In this document: piece by piece, positions 18,283 to 27,347 of the stretch | How positions within the stretch are numbered: position 1 is the stretch's first letter | Layout of the letters: the number at the start of each line of letters is the position of its first letter | NCBI RefSeq assembly: GCF_000013665.1 | Contig: NC_007912.1 | Location: 682,001-746,000, forward strand | Direction of reading: 5' to 3' | DNA from: Saccharophagus degradans 2-40 | GTDB taxonomy: Bacteria; Pseudomonadota; Gammaproteobacteria; Pseudomonadales; Cellvibrionaceae | Length of the DNA: 64,000 nucleotides | The notes under the pieces: generated by a model | The model's database searches: none | Told to the model about the DNA's origin: nothing | Seen by the model: only the letters and a program-made list of their open reading frames with translations | Program-made: the position numbers and the translations under genes

Positions 18283-20373
18283 ATGTTTGTACCCCCGTGC
18301 TTTAAACGTTTTTGCGGGCTTTTAAAAGCATTCAAGGCCGTACGAGTATTGTGTGTAGTGGTGTTTGCCATATGTCTAGCCGCGCAGGCAGGCGCGCAGA
18401 GCACCGCCTTTGGTGACCATGTAAAGGTGCGTTGGTTAGCACCAGATTCCCTAATAGCTGGCCAGCAAGAGGTTATTGGCTTTTATTTTGAGGTTGACCT
18501 CGGCTGGCACGTTTACTGGCACAACCCCGGCGATTCGGGGGCTGCGCCTCGCTTTGATATTCAAGTGCAGGGGGCAACCCTTGGCGAAGTGATGTGGCCG
18601 TATCCTACTCGCTTGCCTATCGAACACCTTACCAATTTGGGCTATGAAAGTAATGTCGCCTATTTGTTGCCTATCACTGCCGATCTTCAAACCAGCGAAG
18701 TTGTATTAAACGTGAGTTTAGAGTGGCTGGTATGCAAAGTGGATTGTATACCGGGGTTTGGCGAAATGAGTTTACGTTTGCCAATAACGAACCAAAGCCT
18801 ATGGCTAGCGCCAGATTTAGCTTTGCGCGATGGCTATTTAGCGCTCGTACCACAGCAAACTAACAGCCCATGGCAAGCCGTAAAGGCGCAGGCGGTTGGC
18901 GATACCCAGTTGCAGCTTACGTTACATGCAAACTCTACGCGGCTAGCGCAAGGTGACTTTAATTCAGTAAGCGTATTCCCCGTCGACGGCGAAGTGCTAA
19001 CTGCCACAAAACCACAAATTAAAAGTAATGCCGCGGGGCTAGAGCTTACCTTTAATAGGGTGCCGGGTGCAGCGTTGCCCACCGCCACAGATTTTGTTGT
19101 GGTTGATGGCAATCGCGCGTGGCGTTTGAATGATATTGCATTAGTTAATCAAGCGGTATTGTTGCCAGCAAATAGCCAGTCGCAAACCCAGCCGCAATCA
19201 TTTTGGTTGTTGCTGGGTGCGGCTTTTTTAGGTGGGGTAATTTTAAATTTAATGCCGTGTGTTTTCCCTGTACTGTCCATTAAATTATTTGGCTTGGTAC
19301 AGCAAAGCTCTGCGCATCGAGCGAAAGAAGGCTTTGTGTATGCCGCGGGTGTACTGTGTACCTTTACTTTACTCGGGGCGGTGTTGTTGGGCTTGCGCGC
19401 AGGTGGGGCCGCACTGGGGTGGGGGTTTCAACTGCAATCGCCTGCGGTAATACTTGTTTTAATCACGTTATTTTGGCTAATGGCATTGTCGTTTAGTGGC
19501 GTCTTCGAGTTTGGCCATAGGTTGGTAACACTTGCCGGTTCGCATCGAGGCGGTGCGTTTATTACCGGTGTGTTAGCCGTATTTGTAGCAACCCCCTGTA
19601 CAGGCCCGTTTATGGGTGCGGCCCTTGGTGCTGCAGTGGTATTGCCGCCGCTGTCAGCCATTACCTTGTTTGTGGGTTTAGGTGCTGGTTTGGCAGCGCC
19701 TTTTGTGGCGCTATGCTTATACTCGCCATTGCTGCACAAGTTGCCCAAGCCTGGCCCTTGGATGGAAACCTTACGTCAATTTTTGGCATTTCCGTTATAC
19801 GCTACCGTTATTTGGCTTTTATGGGTATTAGGTCGATTAGTTGGCGACATTGGCTGGCTAGTTGGTGCTAGTCTTATGCTTAGCTTTGTTGTAGCTATTT
19901 GGCTCGCATCTACATTGCAGTGGGGCAAACTTGGCCGCAGCGTAATATGTTTAGGCGCTGTTGTTGCTTTTGTATTTTCACTTAGTCTATTGGCTATACC
20001 CTCAGGGAATAAAAACTCTGGTAGTGAAACATCACAATGGAATAAGTTTGATAGCCAAGCCATAGCGCAAGCGCGCGCACAGGGGCGGGCCGTTTTTATA
20101 GATTACACCGCGGCATGGTGCATAACTTGCCAAGTAAACAAAAAGCTAGTGCTCGATACGCAACCTATACAGGATAGTTTTAAGAAAAATAATGTGTACT
20201 TAGTTCGGGCCGACTGGACCCACAGAGACGATGCTATAACCCAGTCTTTGGCACAGCTGGGGCGCAACTCCGTGCCTGTATACGCATGGTATGGCAAGGG
20301 CGCAGATGAAGTTGTATTGCTGTCGCAAATATTAACAGCAGGCAGTATAGACGCGCTTTTCGAGCAGAAGTGA
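18283..20373 (+). CDS. DsbD/ScsB-like thiol:disulfide interchange protein
   Basis: A 696-residue transmembrane thiol reductase that should pass electrons from cytoplasmic thioredoxin to periplasmic partners. The start at 18283 has GGAG eight bases upstream and yields a signal peptide ending AAQAGAQ. An N-terminal periplasmic DsbD-alpha-like domain (GWHVYWHNPGDSGAAPRFD; Cys pair in VCKVDC) is followed by a CcdA-type membrane core. Its paired cysteines are Cys326 in LMPCVFPVLS and Cys439 in TPCTGPFMGA. A C-terminal periplasmic thioredoxin domain has the active site WCITC (Cys613, Cys616). The arrangement matches ScsB or fused DsbD proteins. The redoxin gene 198 bp downstream is a likely client. 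Confidence 0.9.
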   Translation: MFVPPCFKRFCGLLKAFKAVRVLCVVVFAICLAAQAGAQSTAFGDHVKVRWLAPDSLIAGQQEVIGFYFEVDLGWHVYWHNPGDSGAAPRFDIQVQGATLGEVMWPYPTRLPIEHLTNLGYESNVAYLLPITADLQTSEVVLNVSLEWLVCKVDCIPGFGEMSLRLPITNQSLWLAPDLALRDGYLALVPQQTNSPWQAVKAQAVGDTQLQLTLHANSTRLAQGDFNSVSVFPVDGEVLTATKPQIKSNAAGLELTFNRVPGAALPTATDFVVVDGNRAWRLNDIALVNQAVLLPANSQSQTQPQSFWLLLGAAFLGGVILNLMPCVFPVLSIKLFGLVQQSSAHRAKEGFVYAAGVLCTFTLLGAVLLGLRAGGAALGWGFQLQSPAVILVLITLFWLMALSFSGVFEFGHRLVTLAGSHRGGAFITGVLAVFVATPCTGPFMGAALGAAVVLPPLSAITLFVGLGAGLAAPFVALCLYSPLLHKLPKPGPWMETLRQFLAFPLYATVIWLLWVLGRLVGDIGWLVGASLMLSFVVAIWLASTLQWGKLGRSVICLGAVVAFVFSLSLLAIPSGNKNSGSETSQWNKFDSQAIAQARAQGRAVFIDYTAAWCITCQVNKKLVLDTQPIQDSFKKNNVYLVRADWTHRDDAITQSLAQLGRNSVPVYAWYGKGADEVVLLSQILTAGSIDALFEQK

Positions 20374-20570
20374 GGCGAAGTGTTTAGGTTGCTAGTTACC
20401 GACTAGTGTAATTAGGTAATTAGATGAATAGATATATAGATGTACAGTTGAGTAGAAATATAGAGGCAGTGTTATAGAAGTGAGTGACAGTTATGCTTTG
20501 TAAATTAAATGCATTTTTTAAAAATGCGAAATAAAGAGTTATTTAAATAAATTAAACAGGAGGTCGTATT

Positions 20571-21194
20571 ATGTTGTATCAAGTTGCAAAAAATAGTTTC
20601 CGTTTGGCCGTGGTTTGCGCCGCTTTTTTCGCTTCAACCTTTGCGTTTGCCAATGCCGTACCAGGTGAAGCTGCACCAGATTTTACTGAAGTGGATGCAA
20701 GCGGAAAAACACAAGCGCTAAAAGACTACAAAGGTGAGTGGTTGGTGTTGGAGTGGTTTAACAAAGATTGCCCCTACGTTAAAAAACACTACGGCAGCGA
20801 AAACATGCAAAGCCTGCAACAAAAGTATGCCGCTAAGGGCGTTAAATGGCTAACCGTTATTTCTTCTGCGAAAGGTAAGCAAGGTTACTTAGAGCCTAAG
20901 CAAGCCTTAGAAGAAGCGCTATCTCACAACTTGAATGCGAGTGCGGCATTGGTGTTAGATGCCGATGGCAGCATGGGTAAAGCCTACGGTGCTAAAACTA
21001 CCCCGCACATGTTTATTATTAACCCCGAGGGTAAAGTAGTATACGCAGGCGCAATTGATGATAACGACTCGGCAAACCCTGCGGTAATAAAAACCTCGAA
21101 AAACTATGTGGCAGCAGCGTTAGATGAGGTGTTGGCGGGTAAGCCTGTAACAGTAGCGTCGTCGCGAGCTTATGGTTGTAGCGTAAAATACTAA
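20571..21194 (+). CDS. Periplasmic redoxin/thioredoxin-fold protein
   Basis: A 207-residue exported thioredoxin-fold protein. AGGAGGT precedes the ATG. A signal peptide ends near FAFANA, and the redoxin domain starts at PGEAAPDFTEVDASGK. The active-site region has a single cysteine, Cys67 in NKDCPYVKKHY, rather than CxxC; a second cysteine lies near the C-terminus in GCSVKY. The cis-Pro loop is TTPHMFIINPEGKVVYAG. This pattern fits the peroxiredoxin-like or thiol-peroxidase-like redoxins of periplasmic proteins. Its position after the DsbD-like reductase suggests that protein keeps it reduced, which is inference. Confidence 0.85.
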   Translation: MLYQVAKNSFRLAVVCAAFFASTFAFANAVPGEAAPDFTEVDASGKTQALKDYKGEWLVLEWFNKDCPYVKKHYGSENMQSLQQKYAAKGVKWLTVISSAKGKQGYLEPKQALEEALSHNLNASAALVLDADGSMGKAYGAKTTPHMFIINPEGKVVYAGAIDDNDSANPAVIKTSKNYVAAALDEVLAGKPVTVASSRAYGCSVKY

Positions 21195-21240
21195 GTACTG
21201 GTTTTGCGCCTAGTGTTGAATGGCTGCCGAAATAAGGTGC

Positions 21241-21269
21241 TACAGGGGTGGGCGGTGCTCACCCCTGTA
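21241..21269. terminator. Hairpin between convergent genes, terminator-like
   Basis: A 10-bp stem TACAGGGGTG/CACCCCTGTA with a 9-base loop lies between the redoxin stop and the convergent gene at 21296. No T-run follows the stem in either direction, so rho-independent action is uncertain. Confidence 0.4.
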
Positions 21270-21295
21270 AAAAACGGTGTATCTTTACGTTTTAA

Positions 21296-23641
21296 CTATT
21301 CATAGTGCTTGCTATAAAGTGATGCCGTACCGCTTACGCCTTCTTGAATATGCACTCTGTAATCGTATTTTTGTTTGCGAGTTTCATCCCCTGCGTAGGT
21401 GTAATCGGTGTTGGATACAATTGCCACCACTACGCCATTTTTGGGTGTTTTTTCTAGTGTTAAGCACGCTTCGCCACTTTCTATAGGCTGGCTGTATACC
21501 GCTGAACCGTCTTGTGCGCGATAGGCTAATTGCAAGCGCATATTGTTGCCGAATGGTTCAAAATCAACACGCACTTTGTTGCCGGTTACTTGTAATGGTA
21601 TTTGATTGGCACCAGACCAGCCCGGCAATGTATTTTGTGCTGGTATCAAAGTATTACCTTCCTGGCTTGTTGCAGCATAAAACGTTAATTGATGGGGTTC
21701 AGGCTCCATCCATTTGCCAGCAGCGGTTTCTTCTGCACCAATGGTGCGTTGCCAATTGTTATTGATTGGTTGTTTAAATCCATTCGTCCAAGGGCCAAAA
21801 TCAACCATTGCTTGCCGTGCGCGGTATTGCATAATTAAGTGGCGAGTTTGGTCGTCGCCCAAGCCCGCTGCTAGCGAGGCGAGAATATGGTTATATGGCC
21901 CGTTTTTCCATATCCACGCATTTGCACCGCTAGAAACATATTGCGCTAAAAAGTGAGAAAACACAGAGTTGTATTGATGGCCGCCTAAGTAATCTCGCCA
22001 AGTTGCTATTTGCTGACCATTTAATTCCCGGTGTACGCCTTCAGCATTCGGCCCACCGAAGGAGCCATCTTGTAGCCAACCACTGTAATTTTCGATTGGC
22101 ATGTGCGGCGCTAAAAAGGGGGCACCATCTAAAAAGCCAACGCCATAATCCCCAACGCGAGATGCCTCCATATTCATTTGTAGCCAAGTGTTGCCGCCTT
22201 CGTTAAACCATGCAGCTTTGTTTCCCATCGAAGCCATAATAGTGTGGATAGCTTCGTGGGTTATACCACCGCGCTCGCTAGGTGTTATTACTGGGTAATA
22301 CGAAAGCAGTACCATGGGGTAGCCGGCAATGCTACTTTGCCAGCCACCTCGCTCGGTATTGGCTGCGTTATCGGTACATAAACCAGAGCCGTACAAATAC
22401 ACATTGCTGTAGTAGCCTTCCTGAGGAAGCTTATCGGGTGGCCAGCCCATTTCGCCGCGAGCGTATGCCATATCTTCATTTAAATTGGCCAATACTCTAT
22501 CTATATCTTCATCGGTAATTGCGGGGTTGCGATTATGCCCCCAAATAAACGCGTACCAGCCAGAAGTTTTAACACCTGCAACTTGGCTTGGGTCGCAACC
22601 TAAAAATACCTCAAATTCTTCGGGGTTTATATCTGCGTAGTCCTGTCTAAAGTCGTAATTTAAATTCGGCTCGTATTCGGGCCACACATACGCATCACAC
22701 TGTTCTGGTCCGCCACTACTACTAGACGTTGAGCTGGATGATGAGCTTGAGCTGCTGCTAGATGAGCTGCCGCTTGGCTCTGTTCCCTCTACGCGCCACT
22801 CCAGTATGCCTGTAGATTGCAATGTGTTGCTTATAGAAACACGTAGGCGGTTTGTAACAATATTGTTTAAATTTAGCGTGTTAAATGTATTTTCTTGCCG
22901 CGGTACATCACCTACTTTTACCCATGTGCCATTGCTCCAATATTCAATGTAAGCAACATCGGGTACCAGTACGCCGCCATTATCATCAAACCAATATATT
23001 TGCGTTGAGGATAACGTATAGTTTTGTGGCCAATCGTACTGTACCCACTGTATCGAATTTGGATTGTTCCAGTTGCCGTAAGCTCCGTTGGACTTGTCGT
23101 TGGAATTGGCCGGGGTGTTACCATCATTCACTGCTGCCAATGTTTCCCATGCAGAAACATAGGAAGTGCTCGCATTGGCTATACCAGCGAGATTTACTGC
23201 GGCAGCGCCGGAACTCGAACTTGAACTTGAGGCTGAACTTGTACTACTAGAAGAGCTACTACTTGTATTTGAGTTGCACACATTACCGGTTAAAAGGGGG
23301 ATTTCAACCACACCGCCAGTTGTGGTGCCTTGCAGGCCAAACTCGACAGATTGGCCCGAGGTAAGTGAGCCATTCCAGCCCATGTTTGTAGCGGTGTAAT
23401 TGCCGCTAACATTCGCGTTCCAAGCATTTACAAGTGTATTATTTTCGTACGTCCAGCTAACTTGCCAGTCATTAATACTACTCGTTTGGGTATTAGTGAT
23501 GCGAATGGCGGCAGTAAATCCGCTGCCCCAATTATTTGTGACTTGATAGCTGCACTCGGCTAGAGCCGTGCTACCCCAAGCTGAGGCTGCTGTGGCTAAC
23601 ATTGCTGCAGCTAAGCGACCTCTCGCTTTGTTAATTAACAT
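21296..23641 (-). CDS. Modular secreted protein: CBM2, discoidin-like module and HExxH metallopeptidase-like domain
   Basis: A 781-residue secreted protein. The start at 23641 has GAGG nine bases upstream and gives a Sec signal ending STALA. A family 2 carbohydrate-binding module follows (about residues 29-125: YQVTNNWGSGFTAAIRITN, with conserved Trp and paired Cys). Then come a polyserine linker, an F5/8-type-C (discoidin) module (about 155-295), and a second polyserine linker. The large C-terminal domain contains a gluzincin-type zinc motif, HEAIH at residues 462-466, with NEGGN downstream supplying a third ligand. This combination is like DUF6055-type putative metallopeptidases. Polyserine linkers are typical of Saccharophagus and Cellvibrio plant-wall enzymes. 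Binding to cellulose or chitin by CBM2 is well known; protease activity is inferred from the motif alone. It is probably monocistronic. Confidence 0.82.
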   Translation of the reverse strand: MLINKARGRLAAAMLATAASAWGSTALAECSYQVTNNWGSGFTAAIRITNTQTSSINDWQVSWTYENNTLVNAWNANVSGNYTATNMGWNGSLTSGQSVEFGLQGTTTGGVVEIPLLTGNVCNSNTSSSSSSSTSSASSSSSSSGAAAVNLAGIANASTSYVSAWETLAAVNDGNTPANSNDKSNGAYGNWNNPNSIQWVQYDWPQNYTLSSTQIYWFDDNGGVLVPDVAYIEYWSNGTWVKVGDVPRQENTFNTLNLNNIVTNRLRVSISNTLQSTGILEWRVEGTEPSGSSSSSSSSSSSSSTSSSSGGPEQCDAYVWPEYEPNLNYDFRQDYADINPEEFEVFLGCDPSQVAGVKTSGWYAFIWGHNRNPAITDEDIDRVLANLNEDMAYARGEMGWPPDKLPQEGYYSNVYLYGSGLCTDNAANTERGGWQSSIAGYPMVLLSYYPVITPSERGGITHEAIHTIMASMGNKAAWFNEGGNTWLQMNMEASRVGDYGVGFLDGAPFLAPHMPIENYSGWLQDGSFGGPNAEGVHRELNGQQIATWRDYLGGHQYNSVFSHFLAQYVSSGANAWIWKNGPYNHILASLAAGLGDDQTRHLIMQYRARQAMVDFGPWTNGFKQPINNNWQRTIGAEETAAGKWMEPEPHQLTFYAATSQEGNTLIPAQNTLPGWSGANQIPLQVTGNKVRVDFEPFGNNMRLQLAYRAQDGSAVYSQPIESGEACLTLEKTPKNGVVVAIVSNTDYTYAGDETRKQKYDYRVHIQEGVSGTASLYSKHYE

Positions 23642-24065
23642 AAAGGTAATCCTCGTAAACATGATTTAAAAATTATTATGTAACCAAAGGAAAATCCCTT
23701 TGACGCATTAGTTGAAACACGAAAAAGCAGCCTTAATAAACCGCAAAAAGACTATTAAGACTATTTGGCGGCGGTAATGATACGAGGGGGCGAAAGAGAA
23801 AAACGGAATAATTTGGCATATATAGTATATTATACAATAAGTCGCCTAAATCATTATTTGGGTAGGGTAAGCAGAATTGGTGCAGCGCCTGTTCTGGTTT
23901 AACTAATCAGTTGGCTAGGCTGTAAAACCCTTATGGAATACAGTTAAGAGCCCGCAGCACTCTAAAAAGCATTTGAAGACCAAATAGGGTGATTAACGGG
24001 GGAGGCTAATGCTTGATCTGGTGGGGATAAGAGAATTTGCAGCGGAGGTTTTGAGCACTAAATTA
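23642..24065. other. 424-bp intergenic region, no gene seen
   Basis: This gap precedes the modular CBM2 gene and should hold its promoter. An AT-rich segment around 23815-23840 (ATATAGTATATTATACAATA) is the only standout, and no operator of the starch type is present. A 9-bp hairpin (GAGCACTAA/TTAGTGCTC, 24053-24074) overlaps the natural end of the DUF4440 pseudogene. Confidence 0.5.
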
Positions 24066-24581
24066 TTAGTGCTCTATTTGATGGGTATTTCGCACGTTGC
24101 TAAAGGTGAGGTTTAACAATTCCCAATGTCCTTTGGTTTTTACGTACACTTCTGTCGCTGTAAATTCATTTGTCACATCGTTTCCGCGCACGTGCGCTTC
24201 CAGAGTAATGCGGCTCCACACAATGGCTGTGTCTGCGACTACTTCAATATCAGTATCGTGAACAATTGTATTCTTATATCAAATACTGCCGCTCTTAATA
24301 GTTTCTAATTCCTTCGCTTTTTTCCACGAACCGCTCATGTGTACAAATTTAGATTCTTGGTGGAATAATGAAGCGAGTGCTTCAACATTCTTGTTGGCCA
24401 TCCACTGCCATTTTTTCTTAGAGGGGGCTATAAGCTTCGCTGCCTGCTTAGAATGCGACGCGCTTGTATTTTGCTTGGCAGCTAAATTGGGTGAGTTATT
24501 TATAGTGCTCTGTGCCATAGAGGAAGCACATAATACCAATGCGAATAATATTGCGATAACGTTTAGTAAATTTTTCACCAT
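24066..24581 (-). pseudogene. DUF4440/SnoaL-like exported protein broken by an in-frame TGA
   Basis: The minus frame from 24581 encodes a signal peptide (ALVLCASSMAQ) and the start of a DUF4440 (NTF2-like) domain: NKNVEALASLFHQESKFVHM, then KELETIKSGSI. It stops at TGA (24279-24281). The same frame then reads on for 70 codons with the rest of the domain, including DTAIVWSRITLEAHVRGND, EFTATEVYVKTKGHWELLNL and a natural TAA at 24066. In family members the position after the Ile is usually an aromatic residue, often Trp before Tyr, so TGG to TGA is the likely change. The full protein would be 171 residues. It is most simply a recent nonsense mutation, or a sequencing error. Confidence 0.8.
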
Positions 24582-24621
24582 TTATACCTTTTAAAGGGAG
24601 GGATCTACACGCTAGTGCGGA

Positions 24622-24909
24622 TCAATCGAGAATTAAATCGAATATTGCATCAGTAACAAAAGCCATAAAACTAGAATGCTTTCGGGCGTGATGTGCTTGG
24701 GATTCGTATTGCTGGGCTTGTTGGTCTGCATTGCGAATGGCATCTAGGTTGTCTGGTGTGCCCGGTAATTCCCCTAGGCGCGCAGACCGCTCGCGCGAGG
24801 CGTCAGCCAACCCCTCATATTTATCTACAGTAGCTGTGCTGGTACAGGCGCTAATGCCAGAGGCTAAGCACATCGCTAATATAATCTTCTTGATCAATTT
24901 AAACTCCAT
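24622..24909 (-). CDS. Small lipoprotein of unknown function
   Basis: A 95-residue protein with a clear lipoprotein signal (IILAMCLASGISAC). The mature part is helical and rich in Ala, Gln, Arg and Asp (DAIRNADQQAQQYESQAHHARKH), ending in a hydrophobic tail AFVTDAIFDLILD. It resembles the small coiled lipoproteins often annotated DUF4398-like, but I do not recognise it securely. The Shine-Dalgarno upstream of the ATG is weak. The DUF4440 pseudogene starts 40 bp downstream, so the two probably formed one transcript. Confidence 0.65.
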   Translation of the reverse strand: MEFKLIKKIILAMCLASGISACTSTATVDKYEGLADASRERSARLGELPGTPDNLDAIRNADQQAQQYESQAHHARKHSSFMAFVTDAIFDLILD

Positions 24910-25241
24910 GAAAAAGTAAAACTTTGCGTATAAAAAGGCTGTGGGCGCCTAGTATTCCAGATGTTGTTGCTAAGTGTACTAATCAGCCGAATCACTAAGC
25001 TTTGATACCAAATATTACTTTGAGTTCATTGTTAATTGTCGTCTTAATTGCGCCTATTCGATACTTGTCTTTGTGGCGTGGGTATTTGGTGCAGAGGTGC
25101 TGTGAGGGGATTCCCATTGCTTACTTCGGCTATGTTTAGTATGCCTTTAGCTATCAGGTTATAGCTACCTGCTTAGACCGTTTTACGTTGAAGCACTGCT
25201 TTTTAAACCTTCGCAGCCTTAAATAACGCGCTTTAATTACT

Positions 25242-25255
25242 TGAATACGTATGCA
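25242..25255. promoter_or_regulatory. Palindromic LacI-type operator upstream of the MalS-like gene
   Basis: TGAATACGTATGCA, identical to other copies, 257 bp upstream of the GH13 start. It is the only good copy in the 603-bp gap 24910-25512; the rest shows no gene. Confidence 0.8.
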
Positions 25256-25512
25256 CAAACCTATGCACGGTAATGAAACTATTAAACAATAAGTCGGGGT
25301 ATATGTGGCTTTTGGAATGTCTATTTAGGCAGTAGCTACAACACGTTGCATCTAACGAGCTGCATATTTTTACACGCACCACATAGAAACTTGTTTAACC
25401 AAGCCGAGCGTATTCGCCAAAGTAAATAAAAAATATATAAATTTAGTTGCTTTATAAAAATAAAAGTACGGCAATAATAATTGCATCACGCAAAAAATTA
25501 AGAGAGAACAGT

Positions 25513-27213
25513 ATGTACAGGTATGTCTTGGGTGTTAAGCCCAGCTTTCTATTATTCTGGTTGCTAATGGCAGCACCTAGCTTTGCCGCAAAGCCAGATG
25601 GCAAGCAGAAAGCTATCGATCCTTTTTGGAATAACGCAATAGTCTATTTTTTGTTGACCGATCGCTTCGCTAATGGCGATACATCTAACGATAGAAATTT
25701 TGACAGGGCGCAAGATGGTGCGGTGCTTCGAAATTTTATGGGGGGTGATATTAAAGGTATTACGCAAAAAATTCGAAGTGGCTATTTTACTGCCTTAGGT
25801 GTAGAGGTGTTGTGGATGACGCCGGTTGTAGAACAGATACACGGTTATTGGGATGAGGATTGGGGGCGAAGCTATCCCTTTCATGGTTACTGGCCCAAAG
25901 ACTGGACCAGCGTAGACCCCAACTTTGGCACCGAGACAGATTTAAAAGAGATGATAGCAACAGCCCATGCATACGGTATACGCGTACTAGCAGATGTTAT
26001 TATTAATCATACTGGGCTAAAAACTAAAGTAGATGTGGCGTGGCCACAGGATTGGATACGAACAGAGCCTACGTGTGAATGGCATTCATATATTCATAAC
26101 GTAACCTGTGCACTTGCGCCCAGCCTTACCGATGTACGCACTGAGTCTAACAAACCTGTAGCACTACCTGAATTTTTATTAGAAAAATGGCGTAATGAGG
26201 GGCGAGAAAAACAAGAGTTAGCCGAGTTAGATGCATTTTTTGAACGCACAAATTTACCACGTGCACCCCAAAATTATATTGTTAAGTGGCTAACTGATTG
26301 GGTGAGAGAATACGGTATAGACGGTTTTAGAGTGGACACCGCTAAGCACGTAGAGGCCGAAATTTGGCAGGTACTAAAAGTAGAAGCCAGTACAGCTTTT
26401 AATGAGTGGAAAGCGAAAAACCCCAATGCCCTGCCAGATGAAAAAGACTTTTTTATGATTGGTGAGGTGATGCACTTTGGTGTAAATGGGTTTAAAAATA
26501 CGCCTGCCGGTACGCGCAATTATGATTACGGAGATAAACAAGTAGATTTCTTTAATTATGGCTTCGATAGCTTAATAAATATGGGGTTCGCCACCCATGC
26601 AAGCGATTCAATGGAAACTATATTCAGTACATACTCGAAAGAGCTGCATCAAGGGCCGCTACAAGGCGTGGGTATTCTCAATTACGTGGTATCGCACGAT
26701 GACCCAGAGCCGCACGATAAAGAGCACACTAAACCCTACGAAACTGCCTTAAAACTTATGCTCGCCCCCGGTGCAGTGCAAATTTATTACGGCGATGAAT
26801 TGGCGAGAAACCTTATTGTAGAAGGTGCCGTAGGGGATGCTACGTGGCGATCCTTTATGAACTGGCAAGATATAGCCACTGTCGAAACTCAGCTGTTGTT
26901 ACAGCACTGGCAAAAGTTGGGCACTTTTCGCAAGCACCATATGGCAGTAGGTGCCGGCATCCATAAAATACGCAGTAATAAGCCCTATATATTTAGTCGC
27001 GTATTGCACGATGCTACACACGCAGATAAGGTGCTAGTAGGAATAGAGTTGAACAAGGGTGAAAAAGTGCTGCCAACTTATTCAATATTTAATAACGGCG
27101 ATGTGGTAAAAGACTATTACTCAAATACTTTGGTTACCGTAGAGGGTGGTAAAGTCGTTTTGAATACGCCTTATGAAATTGTATTGTTAGGCGAATATCA
27201 CGCTATAAATTAA
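25513..27213 (+). CDS. Periplasmic GH13 alpha-amylase, MalS-like
   Basis: A 566-residue exported alpha-amylase resembling MalS (GH13_19), which cuts maltodextrins in the periplasm. The ATG at 25513 follows AGAGAG and gives a signal peptide ending APSFAA; an upstream TTG at 25447 is less likely. Motifs in order are IVYFLLTDRFANGD, GGDIKGITQKI, region I DVIINHT, nucleophile Asp275 in GFRVDTAKHVE, acid/base Glu318 in MIGEVMH and Asp396 in VVSHDDPE. The Cys-containing loop (TCEWHSYIHNVTC) between regions I and II also fits MalS-type enzymes. It stands alone with one operator upstream. It would act on maltodextrins brought in by the receptors at 2294 and 44347. Confidence 0.9.
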   Translation: MYRYVLGVKPSFLLFWLLMAAPSFAAKPDGKQKAIDPFWNNAIVYFLLTDRFANGDTSNDRNFDRAQDGAVLRNFMGGDIKGITQKIRSGYFTALGVEVLWMTPVVEQIHGYWDEDWGRSYPFHGYWPKDWTSVDPNFGTETDLKEMIATAHAYGIRVLADVIINHTGLKTKVDVAWPQDWIRTEPTCEWHSYIHNVTCALAPSLTDVRTESNKPVALPEFLLEKWRNEGREKQELAELDAFFERTNLPRAPQNYIVKWLTDWVREYGIDGFRVDTAKHVEAEIWQVLKVEASTAFNEWKAKNPNALPDEKDFFMIGEVMHFGVNGFKNTPAGTRNYDYGDKQVDFFNYGFDSLINMGFATHASDSMETIFSTYSKELHQGPLQGVGILNYVVSHDDPEPHDKEHTKPYETALKLMLAPGAVQIYYGDELARNLIVEGAVGDATWRSFMNWQDIATVETQLLLQHWQKLGTFRKHHMAVGAGIHKIRSNKPYIFSRVLHDATHADKVLVGIELNKGEKVLPTYSIFNNGDVVKDYYSNTLVTVEGGKVVLNTPYEIVLLGEYHAIN

Positions 27214-27347
27214 GAGATCAAAAATTTATTAAATTAATATTTTGTCGGCAGGTTAGTTTGCATGGCGCTTTTCTAGTTGCATGGTGCTTGCAGTAGCGCT
27301 GTGTTAGCTGCGTAAATCGCTTGAGGTATACGCAGTCTGCCAATAAT

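Noticed and set aside
22885-23250. A 121-codon plus-strand frame with many His and Cys residues
   Set aside because: It lies antisense to the discoidin and polyserine part of the modular CBM2 gene and owes its composition to that gene.
22680-23280. Short repeated triplets in the CBM2 gene considered as a CRISPR or satellite
   Set aside because: They are serine codons of the two polyserine linkers, not spaced direct repeats.
24279-24281. Possibility that the TGA encodes selenocysteine
   Set aside because: Homologues carry a large aromatic residue at this position and no selenocysteine insertion hairpin is apparent just downstream, so a nonsense mutation is simpler.
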